The translations under genes were made by a program, and so were the position numbers. From contig NZ_BSUN01000001.1 of the NCBI RefSeq assembly GCF_030161615.1, forward strand, positions 2,046,001 through 2,110,000: a DNA stretch of 64,000 nucleotides, given 5' to 3'. The stretch comes from Demequina litorisediminis. Its GTDB lineage: Bacteria; Actinomycetota; Actinomycetes; Actinomycetales; Demequinaceae. The notes under the pieces are model-generated. The model saw only the letters and a program-made list of their open reading frames with translations, was not told the DNA's origin and ran no database searches. This document shows positions 9,756 through 19,532 of the stretch, one piece after another (position 1 is the stretch's first letter; the number at the start of each line of letters is the position of its first letter).

Positions 9756-10819
9756 ATGTACGCATCCCGCTCGACGCGCAGGCGGATGCTCGCGGCCGGC
9801 ACCATGGCGATCGCCACGGTCGCCCTGCTCGCGGGCTGTAGGCTCCGACGACACCGACGGCTCCACCGACGACGCCTCGACCGACACCACCGCAGAGGCG
9901 GCCGCCGAGGAGGGCGACTCGGGAGAGACGGTCGTGATCGGCTTCTCCGGTCCCGCTGCCGACCACGGCTGGCTCGGTGCCATCAACTCCGCGGCCATCG
10001 CCGAGGGTGAAAGCTACGACGACGTCGAACTCAAGGTCGCGGAAGGCACCAACGACGCGAACCTTCAGATCAGCCAGGTGGAGACGTTCGTCAACGACGG
10101 CGTCGACGCCATCGTGCTCCTGCCCACCGACGGTGCGGCACTCACCGAGGCCGCCATCAACGCCATGAACGCCGGCATCCCCGTCGTGAACGTGGACCGC
10201 GAGTTCTCCTCCACGGAGGCGGCGCGCGTCACCATCCTCGGCGACAACTACGGCATGGGCGTCAGCGCAGGCGAGTACATCTGCGGCAAGGCTCGGCGAC
10301 CAGCCCGACGCGGTGGTGGCAGAGATTGCAGGCATCGACTCGCTGCCGCTGACCCAGGACCGCACGGCAGGCTTCAACGACGCGCTCGCCGAGTGCGGCT
10401 TGTCCGTGTCCGCCCGCGTCGCGGCCGACTTCACCATCGCCGGTGGCCAGGAGGTCACCGCACAACTGCTGTCCGCCAACCCCCAGATCGATGCGATCTG
10501 GAACCACGACGACGACCAGGGCATCGGCGTCCTGGCCGCCATCGACGAGGCGGGCCGCGACGAATTCTTCATGGTGGGCGGTGCCGGTTCCGCCAACGCC
10601 ATGAACGACATCAAGGAGGGTGACACGGTCCTCGAGGCCACCGTCATCTATCCCTCGACCCAGGCGGCGGACGGCATTGCGCTCGCCCGCCTGCTTGCTC
10701 AGGGCAAGTCCATGGGTGACCTGGTGTCGCCCGGAGTTCCGCACCGCATCGTGCTCGACGCCCCCGTGGTGACCGCGGAAAACGTCGACGAGTACCTCGA
10801 ATACGGGTTCGAGTCCTGA
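9756..10819 (+). CDS. Sugar ABC importer, substrate-binding lipoprotein
   Basis: Lipoprotein of the periplasmic-binding-protein type 1 (ribose/xylose) class, 353 residues. A twin-arginine-like start RSTRRRM and hydrophobic segment end in the lipobox LLAGC, so it is anchored outside the membrane. An acidic Ser/Thr/Asp linker follows, then the binding lobes: VVIGFSGPAADHGWLGAI, VDAIVLLPTDGAAL, GIPVVNVDREF and AIWNHDDDQGIGVL. AGCT sites at the lipobox (near 9841) and near 10291 each have an extra base; without repair the lipobox Cys runs out of frame. Strong AGGAGG site, ATG 9756. It pairs with the divergent ATPase and permease and precedes the sugar dehydrogenase gene. Substrate unknown. Confidence 0.88.
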
Positions 10820-10823
10820 CCTC

Positions 10824-10863
10824 CCGGTCGGGGCGGGGGAGCCATCGCCCCCGCCCCGACCGG
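10824..10863 (+). terminator. Intercistronic hairpin after the binding-protein gene
   Basis: Perfect 16-bp GC stem CCGGTCGGGGCGGGGG (10824-10839) and its complement (10848-10863) with an 8-nt loop. It has no T-run and the next gene is on the same strand. It more likely partly ends or stabilises the abundant binding-protein mRNA than fully terminates. Confidence 0.65.
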
Positions 10864-10906
10864 TGTCGCCGCCCGCACCCCCATCTGACAGGAAGAGACT
10901 CACACG

Positions 10907-12078
10907 ATGACCGACACCCTTCGCGTCGCCATGATCGGCAACGGCTTCATGGGGGCAGGCTCATTCGCAAGGCTGGCGGGTCGCCCCGCGGTTCTTTGAC
11001 CTCCCGGCACGGCCGCAGATGGCGGTGCTGGTGGGGCGTGACCCGGAGAAGAACGCACGGCTCGCGGATCAATGGGGGTGGGAATCCGCGTCCGAGGACT
11101 TCGCCGCCGTGATCGCGCGCGATGACATCGACGTGGTCGACATCGTGACGCCAGGCGACCTGCACTGCGAAATGGCCATCGCGGCACTCGAGGCGGGAAA
11201 GCACGTCCTGTGTGAGAAGCCGCTCGCCAACACGGTCGACGAGGCACGACGTATGGCCGATGCCGCCGCAGCGGCCGCCGCGCGTGGGGTGTTCGCGATG
11301 GTCGGCTTCACCTACCGCCGCGTGCCAGCCGCCGCCTTTGCTCGCGAGCCTGGTAGCCCGCGGCACGGTGGGAACGGTGCGCCAGGTGCGCGCCCAATAT
11401 CTCCAGGACTGGCTCGCCGATCCCCAGGCGCCGCTGACGTGGCGCATGGACAAGGCGAAGGCGGGGTCGGGGGCGCTTGGCGACATCGGCGCCCACGCCG
11501 TGGACCTCGCACAGTTCATCACGGGGGACGTCGTGACCGACGTCTCCGGCGTCATGGAGACGTTTGTGAAGGAGCGGCCGATGCTCGGGGCAGGCCAGGG
11601 CCTGTCGGGTTCGGTCGGTGAGGGGACAGGTCCCGTCACCGTGGACGACTACGCCTCGTTCTCCGGACGGTTCGCGTCCGGCGCGCTCGGCGTCTTCGAG
11701 GCGACTCGCTTCGCGACGGGGCACAAGAACGGACTGAGGATCGAGGTCGCGGGGGACAAGGGGGCCGTCCTCTTCGACCTGGAGGACCTCAACGCGTTGC
11801 AGGTCTACGACGCGACGGCTCCGGCGGGACAGCAGGGCTTCACGCGGATCCTCGTGACCGAGCCCGAACACCCCTACGTTGACGCGTGGTGGCCGGCGGG
11901 CCACATGCTCGGCTATGAGCACGGCTTCGTGCACCAGGCGAAGGACCTCGTCGAGGCGCTGGCAGCAGGCGTGCAGCCGCGGCCCTCTTTCGAGGACGGA
12001 TACCAGGTGCAACGGGTGCTCGACGCTGTCGAGCGGTCCGCCGGCGCGGGCTCCGCCTGGCAGGCCACGGCGGCCTGA
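10907..12078 (+). CDS. Gfo/Idh/MocA-family sugar oxidoreductase
   Basis: NAD(P)-dependent dehydrogenase, 389 residues. The N-terminal Rossmann strand [17 protein letters not shown] (after repair of AGCT near 10957) carries the dinucleotide fingerprint. The catalytic-domain mark [15 protein letters not shown] is near residue 100 and [18 protein letters not shown] near 190, with the His expected to take part in catalysis. A second AGCT error near 11353 splits the frame. Members oxidise sugars or inositols, often at C3. Context with a sugar importer, a TIM-barrel isomerase 36 nt downstream and a ThuA-like gene points to catabolism of an unusual or keto sugar; the substrate is not readable from sequence. 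Confidence 0.87.
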
Positions 12079-12113
12079 GACTACTGAAGAGAACTCAAGG
12101 AAGAGGACTGACG

Positions 12114-13115
12114 ATGACCCGACCCATCTCCCTGTTCACCGGCCAGTGGGCCGATCTCCCGCTCGAGGAGGTCGCCGCGCTCGCGGCTCGCTGGGGCTTC
12201 GATGGCCTCGAGCCTTGCGTGCTGGGGCGACCACCTCGACGTCAGCCGCTGGGACGATAAGGCCTACGTCCAGGGCAGGCTCGACCTCATGGAGCGTCAC
12301 GGGCTGCGCATCGTGGCGATCTCGAACCACCTCACCGGCCAGGCGGTGTGCGACGACCCCATCGACCGGCGCCATCAGGAGATCCTGCCGGCGGCGGTCT
12401 GGGGTGACGGCGACGCCGAGGGTGTGCGTCGGCGCGCCGCTGAGGCGATGATGGACACTGCCAGGATGGCTGCGCGGCTCGGCGTGCGCACCGTGGTCGG
12501 CTTCTCGGGCTCCAAGATCTGGAAGACGGTCGCGATGTTCCCGCCGGTGCCCGCCGACATGATCGACGAGGGGTATCAGGACTTCGCGGACCGGTGGAAC
12601 CCCATCATGGACGTGTTCGAGGCCGAGGGGGTCCGGTTCGCTCTCGAGGTGCACCCCAGCGAGATCGCGTACGACTATTGGACCGCCAAGCGCACCCTCG
12701 AGGCCATCGGCCATCGCGAGTCGTTTGGTCTCAACTGGGACCCGAGCCACATGGTGTGGCAGGACGTGGACCCGGTGGGGTTCCTGTGGGACTTCCAGGA
12801 CCGGATCTATCACGTGCACTGCAAAGACACCCGTCGCCGTCTCAACGGTCGCAACGGCCGTCTGTCCTCGCACCTCGCGTGGGCGGATCCGCGGCGCGGC
12901 TGGGACTTCATCTCCACCGGGCACGGCGACGTGCCGTGGGAGGACGCCTTCCGCATGCTCAACGCCATCGGCTACGACGGCCCGCTCTCCATCGAGTGGG
13001 AGGACGCGGGGATGGACCGTCTCAAGGGTGCGCCCGAGGGCCTCGCGTTCGTGCGCGAGCACGCCTTCGATGCCCCCGATGCGGCCTTCGACTCGGCCTT
13101 TACTCGACCGACTGA
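12114..13115 (+). CDS. TIM-barrel sugar isomerase/epimerase (xylose isomerase-like)
   Basis: 333-residue protein of the AP-endonuclease-family-2 fold. The likely metal ligands are in [14 protein letters not shown] (Glu), [12 protein letters not shown] (Asp, His), IYHVHCKD (His, Asp) and [11 protein letters not shown] (Glu). Starts at ATG 12114 after an AAGGAAGAGG site. An AGCT error near 12212 turns LELACWGD out of frame. The raw frame then runs past the natural end into the antisense of the ROK gene; assuming one base lost near 13101 (AGCT read as ACT) puts TGA 13113-13115 in frame and gives the tail FSSTD. The pair with the upstream dehydrogenase is common in inositol and keto-sugar pathways. 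Confidence 0.85.
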
Positions 13116-13160
13116 TTGCCTGGCGCGCGGCGGGACCGGAGCATCGGCCCGCCGCGTCGT

Positions 13161-14355
13161 CTATGCGGTGACGTCGCGGACGAGCGTCTCGACGCTGTCA
13201 GCGGACAGCGCGAGCCTGAATCGCCATCGACGAGGCGCCCGAGACGGCGGCCTTGTCGGTGCCGCGGGACCGGACAATCTGGAGATTTCCCGATGCCAGC
13301 GGCGTGGACCGGGCATACACGGCTTCCCGTGCACCCGCCAGGAGGTGGTCCCCGGCATTCGCGACGGGCCCACCGAGGACGATGACGGCAGGGTTGATGA
13401 GGCTCACGCACGTCGTGAGCACGCGGCCGATGATGCGGCCGGCTTCGCGCACGGCACGAATCGCGTCGATGTCGCCCTGGTTGACGGCCGCGGCGACGTC
13501 CTGGGGGCCGTGAACGTCGAGCCCGCCTTCGCGGAGGTGGGCCGCGATGGCGGGACCGGCGGCGATGGCCTCGAGGCAACCGGTGGACCCACAGCGGCAG
13601 GGGACTTCGTCGGCCTCCGGCACCCAGACGTGCCCGATGTCGCCCGCGATGCCCATGGCTCCGCGGTGGACACGGCCTCCGGCGATGACGCCCGCGCCGA
13701 TCCCGGTGGACACCTTGATGAACAGCAGGTCGTCCACCTCGGGCCAGTGGTCGTTGTGCTCGCCCAGCGCCATGACGTTGACGTCGTTGTCCACCAGGGT
13801 GGGTACGCCGAACGCGCCGGTGAGGGTGGCTGGCACGTCGAAGCGGTCCCAGCCGGGCATGATCGGCGGGTCAACGGGACGGCCAGTGGTGTGCTCGACG
13901 GGACCGGGAAGGCCGACGCCGACGGCCCTGAGGAACCCGGGACGGTCGAGTCGTGCGAGCAGTTCCTGCCCGTGCTCCACCACCCAGGCGAGAACCACAT
14001 CGGGCCCCTCGGCGACGGCAAGTGATTCCTTGAGGTCGACCAGCAGCGTGCCTTCGAGGTCGCTTACCCCGATGTGGACGTGGGTCGCGCCGATGTCCAC
14101 GCCCAGCACTCCGTACGACGTGCCGTCGAACGCGAACTGACGGGAGGGGCGCCCTCCGGTGGAGGCGGCATCGGCCACCGACCGGATGAGCCCGGTGCGC
14201 AGAAGGGCGTCGACGCGGGCTGCCACGGTGGAGCGCGCGAGGCCGGTGAGGGTCGCGAGCTCGGAGCGCGTGCGGGGCTGGCCGTCGCGCAGCAGTTGGA
14301 AGATCTCCGACTGCGCGGAGCCGCTGAGGGTCTCTTGTCCGCGCGGGTCGAGCAT
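13161..14355 (-). CDS. ROK-family transcriptional regulator
   Basis: 397 residues: an N-terminal winged helix (about 10-75, with RSELATLTGLARSTVAARV as the DNA-binding helices) and a ROK sugar-kinase-like domain with VLGVDIGATHVHIGV and the zinc-site motif CRCGSTGCLEA. Such proteins repress sugar genes and respond to sugar ligands. It converges on the sugar operon, ending 45 nt from the isomerase stop, and is the likely regulator of the importer. An AGCT error near 13224 hides the true C-terminus, which ends at TAG 13161-13163 instead of the raw stop near 13198. ATG 14355 lies 6 nt downstream of TAGCAT, the leaderless pattern. Confidence 0.88.
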
Positions 14356-14361
14356 GGGTGA

Positions 14362-14367
14362 ATGCTA
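14362..14367 (-). promoter_or_regulatory. -10 box of the ROK regulator (leaderless)
   Basis: On the minus strand TAGCAT is followed by 6 nt (TCACCC) and ATG 14355-14353. There is no ribosome site and no room for one, so the transcript probably begins at the start codon. Confidence 0.5.
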
Positions 14368-14405
14368 CCGGACTAAGGAATCCAGAGGCGTCTTGCTGGG
14401 GCCCT

Positions 14406-14447
14406 CCTCGCCGACTTATGGACTGTGGTCGTCATAAGTCGGCGAGG
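14406..14447 (-). terminator. Terminator after the DUF389 gene
   Basis: A 15-bp perfect inverted repeat, CCTCGCCGACTTATG (14406-14420) and CATAAGTCGGCGAGG (14433-14447), with a 12-nt loop. It begins 8 nt beyond the DUF389 stop and lies head-on to the ROK gene start. Confidence 0.65.
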
Positions 14448-14455
14448 GGAGCCTG

Positions 14456-15497
14456 TCAGAAGTTGTCCCGCTCGCCGTTGATGTCGAAGGTGTACGACGG
14501 GATGAACTCGATGACGATGTGGTCAGCGTCGAGCCCCGCCTCCTCCATGCCGGCGTAGATCGCCTCGGTATCCGGCAGCGGCGGCGTGCCCTTGGCCACC
14601 ACGTAGATGACGTCGTCCTCGCGCGGGGTGACGGACACGATGGACCACTGGGTGTCCGCCGTGAGGTCATTGAGGTAGTTCTGGACCGACGAGATTCGAC
14701 CGCTGTTCTCGATCGCGTGGGCCGTGGACCACGCGAGCGGACCGGACACCAGCAGGATCAGCGCAGCGGTGGTCAGGTAGACCCGCGCGCGCCGTCGTCG
14801 CTCGGCCTCCTTGTCCTCCACCTCGAGGAGCCGCAGTTTCGAGTATCCGTACACCGCCATCACGATCGCGCCGGTCGCGAGGATCGCGGCAACGTTGGTG
14901 ACGAACAATAGGAGCGCGCCGAGCGCCTGTGCCCACGCGCCCGATTCGAGGGTCAAGCCCACGACGCACAGCGGTGGAACCAAGGAGATCGCGATGGCGA
15001 CGCCGGGCAGCGTGTCCGAGATGTCGGACCGTACCAGCGCGATGGACCCCACCACTCCCGTCGCGAGCGCCGCAAAGAGATCGATCAGGCCGGGGGAGAC
15101 GCGCCCTGCGACCTGAGCGTTGGTGGAAGCCACCATCGGCTGGACCAGGAGCAACCCCAGCAGAAAGCCCACCGCGACGGCCGCAGCGGCGCCGGCGCAC
15201 ATGATGATGATCGATCGGACCAGTTGCTTGCGATCGCCCAGCACGGTGGCGAGCATCGTGCCCTGAATGGGCCGCATCAGGGGCGCCACAATCATGGCGC
15301 CGATGACCGTGGCGGTCGAGTCTGCCGCCACACCCGCCGTCGCGATCGCCGCCGCAAGGGTCAGGAGAAGCCAGAAGCGCGTGTGCTGTGAGCGCACGGT
15401 GGGGCCTTCGAAGAAGACCGCGTCGCGCATGTACTCGACGCTGTTGAGCCTTTCCTGACCAGCGAGTCTCCCGCGTCTGGGAGGCCCACGTCGTCAT
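14456..15497 (-). CDS. DUF389 membrane protein
   Basis: 346-residue integral membrane protein of the DUF389 (TIGR00341/TIGR00271-like) family. It has about seven hydrophobic segments and the conserved VIGAMIVAPLMRPIQG around residue 70. The last third is an acidic soluble domain. Function unknown. After repair of AGCT near 15448 the frame opens at ATG 15497, overlapping the SHOCT gene stop (ATGA), so it is the last gene of a three-gene operon. The raw frame would start only at 15430 (MRDAVFFEGP), losing 22 residues. Confidence 0.8.
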
Positions 15498-15821
15498 CCG
15501 AGAAGCCTTCGCCTTCGCCGCAGCGAACTCGGCCTCGGACAGAATGCCGGCGTTCTTCATCTCCGCCGCCTTGCTCAACTGGGACATCAGGTCATCGCCC
15601 ACCGAGACCGCCGGCGCGGCCTGCACGGGTGCCGCCTGAACCTGGGCCGCCTGCGGCTGTTCGACGTATGCCTGCTGCGCGTATGCCTGCTGCTGGCGCG
15701 CCTGGGCGCGGCCAGCCTGACGCCTCGCAACGCTGCCCGAGACGGCCGTGGCCGTGCCGGAGATCACTGCGGTGCGCGCCATTGTTCCCAGAAGGCCGGG
15801 GCGGCCAATCCTGCGGGGCAT
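15494..15821 (-). CDS. SHOCT-domain protein with glutamine/alanine-rich linker
   Basis: 108 residues after repair. The N-terminal basic patch MPRRIGRPGLLG is followed by a small hydrophobic segment, an Ala/Gln-rich linker with repeated QQAYAQQAY and QAAPVQAAP, and a C-terminal SHOCT domain, MSQLSKAAEMKNAGILSEAE. SHOCT domains usually end with AAKAKLLG; here that ending appears only when the altered AGCT near 15516 is restored, giving TGA 15494-15496. Starts 1 nt after the DUF6325 stop and overlaps the DUF389 start. The same DUF6325-SHOCT pairing is familiar in actinobacteria; function unknown. Confidence 0.82.
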
Positions 15822-15822
15822 G

Positions 15823-16267
15823 TCAGTTCTCCTCGTTCTCGAGGGCCTCGATCTCGGCGAGAACCTCGCTGACGACCGGGCCAGGGACACGGATAGATTC
15901 GGCGAGTTCGCCTCCGGCGGCCGCGACGGCGTCGCGCAGGGGCTTCACCCAGGTGTGCTCGAATACCAAGATGGCGGCGGCTCCGCCCACGGGAAGATCG
16001 GCGGCGAGCTCGTCAACATCGTCCGAAGACACCAGACCATCGATGCGGTCCGCGAGGGCGGCAAGGCGGCCCACCTCGGTGCCGTCTGCGACCTGATCCA
16101 ACTCCACGAAATCCAGGCTCATCCTCGCCCGTGCGACGCACAAAGAGGCCATCCACGATGCTGATGGTGCCGGCCTCGACCAGCCTTCCGAGCTCGCTCA
16201 CAATGCTGCCGTCGAAGGTGCCGGACTCGAAGCCGATCACCACGATCTCAATGGGTCCCAACGTCAT
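15823..16267 (-). CDS. DUF6325-family protein
   Basis: 147 residues. It opens with LGPIEIVVIGFESGTFDGSI, goes on with EAGTISIVDGLFVRRT and ends with a conserved VFEHTWVKPLRDAV segment before an acidic tail. This matches the DUF6325/DUF1269-like group that occurs next to SHOCT proteins. One AGCT error near 16109 splits the frame; the repaired join reads DELDFVELDQV. GGAAGG upstream of ATG 16267 supports the start. First gene of the minus-strand operon with SHOCT and DUF389. Function unknown; the hydrophobic strands suggest a membrane-associated stress factor, which is a guess. Confidence 0.8.
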
Positions 16268-16589
16268 GGGTTGGTCCTTCCCGTGAAGATGCGGGCGCCG
16301 CGTCGACCCCCGTCACGGCGAGGCTATTCCTGGTGGCACGGCACGGCAACATAGACACGCGTGTGGGAGGCGCCACGCCGTGGGCGAACGGCGGTTGAGC
16401 CCGCGCAGGCGCGAGTGCTAACCTGGCCGTGTTCCTCCCGGCAGACACCAGGTCGCGGGTGAGGAGCGATCCCCAGACTTCCAGGCGTCAGCGGACGACG
16501 GCGTACGCGCCTACCCGGACGCCACCAGGGGATGACTCGCATTCACATTTCTCCAGAGCCGCCCCGGCTCGTGCGAGGGAAGGATCAGT
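16268..16589 (+). promoter_or_regulatory. rho: Rho leader with probable promoter
   Basis: 322 nt without a gene. TTGAGC (16395-16400), an 18-nt spacer and TAACCT (16419-16424) make a reasonable housekeeping promoter, leaving a leader of about 160 nt before GTG 16590. rho mRNAs often have long leaders used for autoregulation; no clear attenuator hairpin was found here. The minus-strand promoter of the DUF6325 operon must lie in the left part and was not recognised. Confidence 0.45.
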
Positions 16590-18419
16590 GTGACCGACAC
16601 CACCGTGGCCAGCGCGGACAACAGCGCGGCCCTCAGCGCCATGAAGGCTTCCTCGCCTTCAGGCACTCGCCTCCGAGCCTCGGCGTTTCTGGCGTGAAGA
16701 AGATGCGCAAGGGCGACCTCGTCGAGGCCATCAAGAATGGGGGCGTTGTGCCCGCCAAGGCCGCTCCCAAGAGGGCGCAGGCGCCCAAGACCGAGGCCCC
16801 GAAGCAGGATGCTCCCGCCGTGAAGGCAGACGCGCCGCAGGTCGATGCTGCGAAGGCGGACGCCGCGCCGCAGACCGACGCCGCACCGCAGCGCTCGCGC
16901 CGGAGCCAGTCGCAGGGCGGCCAGCCGCAGCAGGGCCGTCAGACCGCGCAGGGCGACGCACCGCAACGCTCCGCCGGAGACGAGGACCGCTCCGAGCGTG
17001 CCCGTCGTGCTGCCGAGGCGCTGCAACTGCCCGGCACCGAGCAGGCAGAGAAGGACGCTCAGGACGAGCGTCAGGGCGGCAACCGCGGCGAGAACCGCAA
17101 CAACGCGGCCAACGATGACGACGACGAGCGCGGCGGTCGCCGTCGCCGTGGCCGTGGCCGTGGCCGTGGACGTGGCCGCGACCGGGACGACGTCGTCGTC
17201 GCAGGCGGCCCGCAGGGCCGTCAGGACGAGGACGACTTCCGCGACGACGAGGAACTGACTCCCGTCGGCGGCATCGTCGACATTCTCGACAACTACGCGT
17301 TCGTGCGGACCACGGGCTACCTTTCCGGGAAGTCGGACGTGTATGTCTCGATGAACCAGATCAAGAAGTACGGCCTGCGCAAGGGTGACGCGATCACCGG
17401 TTCGGTCCGTCCTCCCCGTCCGGGTGAGCGCGGCCAGCGCCAGAAGTTCAACGCCCTCGCCACGGTCGACACCGTCAACGGCGTCTCGCCCGAGGAGGCG
17501 AAGGGTCGCAAGGAGTTCGGCGACCTCACGCCGCTGTACCCGCAGGAGCGCCTGCACCTCGAGACCGAGTCGCGCCTCCTGTCGACCCGGGTGATCGACA
17601 TCGTCGCTCCCATCGGTAAGGGCCAGCGTGGCCTCATCGTGTCGCCGCCCAAGGCCGGTAAGACGCTCATCATGCAGAACATCGCGAACGCGATCGTGGC
17701 GAACAACCCCGAGGTTCACCTCATGGTGGTGCTCGTCGACGAGCGTCCCGAGGAGGTCACCGACTTCCAGCGCTCCGTCAAGGGTGAGGTCATCGCCTCG
17801 ACGTTCGACCGTCCCGCAGGCGACCACACCCAGGTTGCGGAGCCTCGCGATCGAGCGCGCCAAGCGCCTCGTCGAGCCTGGGCCAGGACGTCGTGGTGCT
17901 GCTCGACGGCATCACTCGCCTGGGCCGTGCCTACAACCTGGCCGCCCCGGCATCGGGCCGCATCCTGTCCGGTGGTGTCGACTCTGCCGCGCTGTACCCG
18001 CCCAAGAAGTTCTTCGGCGCCGCGCGCAACATCGAGAACGGCGGCTCGCTGACCATCCTCGCGACCGCGCTTGTCGACACCGGTTCCAAGATGGACGAGG
18101 TGATCTTCGAGGAGTTCAAGGGCACCGGCAACATGGAGCCTGCGCCTGTCGCGTCAGGCTCGCCGACCGTCGCATCTTCCCGGCCGTGGACGTCAACGCG
18201 TCCGGCACGCGCCGCGAGGAGATCCTCGTGTCGCCCGAAGAGCCTCAAGGTCATGTGGAAGCCTGCGTCGCGTGCTCACCGCGCTCGAGCCGCAGGCCGC
18301 GACCGAGCTCCTGCTGGGCAAGCCTGCGTGAGAACAAGACGAACGCCGAGTTCCTCATGCAGGTCGCGAAGACCACTCCTGGCAAGGACGACGTCGACAA
18401 CGAGTTGACCTCCAAGTAG
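16590..18419 (+). CDS. rho: Transcription termination factor Rho (restored from nine insertions)
   Basis: Hexameric RNA helicase that ends transcription. 606 residues after repair. Order: a Rho_N helix domain ([20 protein letters not shown], near 20-40); a long Lys/Ala/Asp then Arg/Gly-rich insert (about 55-210, with [15 protein letters not shown]) typical of actinobacteria; the RNA-binding cold-shock domain ([15 protein letters not shown]); and the ATPase core with [20 protein letters not shown]-loop and R-loop parts appear only when AGCT is restored near 16647, 16677, 17841, 17877, 18138, 18159, 18240, 18265 and 18323. All nine are +1, so the total is in frame. GTG 16590 follows GGAAGGATCA. 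An essential gene could not be broken nine times in a living cell. Confidence 0.93.
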
Positions 18420-18428
18420 CTCGTACGC

Positions 18429-18471
18429 CACAGGGCCCCGGAACCGCCATCAGGTGGTCCGGGGCCCTGTG
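18429..18471 (+). terminator. Rho-gene terminator
   Basis: A 14-bp stem CACAGGGCCCCGGA (18429-18442) and TCCGGGGCCCTGTG (18458-18471), followed by a T-rich tract (CTGTTCTTT). This is the most classical terminator in the window, 10 nt after the rho stop. Confidence 0.85.
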
Positions 18472-18485
18472 CTGTTCTTTGAGCG

Positions 18486-18540
18486 CTGGCGGGACATGGC
18501 GGTCACAATGTGGCGAAATCTGGTCCTCATGTCCCGCTAG
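18486..18540. repeat. Palindromic repeat copy 1 (end of DUF559 gene)
   Basis: CTGGCGGGACATG (18486-18498) and CATGTCCCGCTAG (18528-18540) form 13-bp arms with one mismatch, around 29 nt. The stop codon and last codons (PSGT) of the DUF559 gene lie inside the right arm. A related copy of the same arm spacing (29 nt between the GGGACATG and CATGTCCC arms) lies at 19533-19583. Confidence 0.75.
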
Positions 18541-19468
18541 GAAGCGCGAGCCGCGTCGCGACCGTCGCGAGCACGAGTTCGCGGCACCAGTCCGGTCGCC
18601 GCACAATGTCGTTCCACCCGAAGCGCAGCACTGTGTAGCCCGCGGCGGCCAACTCCGCCTGGCGCGCGCGGTCGGCGTCGCGGGCGTCGCGCGTCGAGTG
18701 GTAGCGGTCGCCGTCGAGTTCGACAGCAACCTTGGCGCGCATGTGGAGCATGTCGACCACGGCTCGGCGTTCCCGCAGGATGAGTGGCACCTGCCACGCG
18801 AAGTCTCGAAACCGCGCGTCCGCAAAGGTCTCGTGCTTCGCTCGTACCTCTAGCGGTGACGTGGCGCCATCGGCGAACCATGCGAGGACGCGCTGAAGGT
18901 CGCGGCGGGCGGGGATGCGGGGCGTCCGAGTCAGGGCAGCACTCAGCGCGTTCGCCGCACACACCTTGGCCCACAGGGCGCGCCACAGCAGATCCAGCCT
19001 TTCTGCGGGCGCTGCGGCGCGCCACATGTCGAGGACGGCGATCTCGGCCACGGCACACGCGACGCCGTGCGCGTAGCCCCATGCGCTCTGGCGGTCGCCC
19101 TGGACCACATGCACCCACTCGGGCGCTCGGGGCCGGTGACCATTCGGTACCCGGATCTGCGCGTCGTGTCCTGGCGCGAGTGACGCGTCGTAGAGATGCA
19201 CTGCCAGGCGCCCCGTGACGAGCGCTCCCGGTTGCCAGAGATTGAGTGCTTCGCCTCTCACACGGGGTGTGCCGGCGTACCGTGCGCCCGCGTACACGCC
19301 GGGCAGTATGCGGATGGCGTCGCCGCGACGCAGGGCGCTCTCCAGGGAGCGTCTGGACCAGCCAGAGATCACGTCCGCCCGGGTGAACGCGTGCTCGTTG
19401 GACGCGAGGAACTCCCCGAGCGAGCGGTCGCGAGCAGCGAGGTTGGGGAGGGGGCGCATGACCGCCAT
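18527..19468 (-). CDS. DUF559 (Vsr-like nuclease fold) protein with AbiEi-like N-terminus
   Basis: 313 residues from ATG 19468 (MAVMRPLPNL). The N-terminal third resembles the winged helix of AbiEi-type antitoxins (FTRADVISGWSRRSLESALRRG, then ILPGVYAG). The C-terminal third is a DUF559 domain related to very-short-patch-repair endonucleases: VAVELDGDRYHSTRDARD supplies PD-(D/E)XK-type acidic residues, followed by AAGYTVLRFGWNDI. Function unknown; solitary copies are widespread in actinobacteria. It is undamaged. Longer frames start at 19573 or 19540, inside the flanking repeat. The gene lies between rho and rpmE, normally neighbours, and each end is embedded in a copy of the same palindrome. 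Confidence 0.75.
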   Translation of the reverse strand: MAVMRPLPNLAARDRSLGEFLASNEHAFTRADVISGWSRRSLESALRRGDAIRILPGVYAGARYAGTPRVRGEALNLWQPGALVTGRLAVHLYDASLAPGHDAQIRVPNGHRPRAPEWVHVVQGDRQSAWGYAHGVACAVAEIAVLDMWRAAAPAERLDLLWRALWAKVCAANALSAALTRTPRIPARRDLQRVLAWFADGATSPLEVRAKHETFADARFRDFAWQVPLILRERRAVVDMLHMRAKVAVELDGDRYHSTRDARDADRARQAELAAAGYTVLRFGWNDIVRRPDWCRELVLATVATRLALPSGT

Positions 19469-19532
19469 CCGATCACGCGGGCCGGCGGCGGTGGGACGGG
19501 CGGGACGATCTGTGGACAGCGGCGTCGCGCAA

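Noticed and set aside
9655-10623. A 322-residue frame starting at 9655 ahead of the binding-protein gene.
   Set aside because: Its first part is out of frame with the lipoprotein signal that begins at ATG 9756 with a strong AGGAGG site; it only joins the real frame because of the AGCT insertion at the lipobox.
12202-14025. A 607-residue frame running from the sugar isomerase into the ROK region.
   Set aside because: The second half is antisense to an obvious ROK protein; one lost base near 13101 explains the missing stop.
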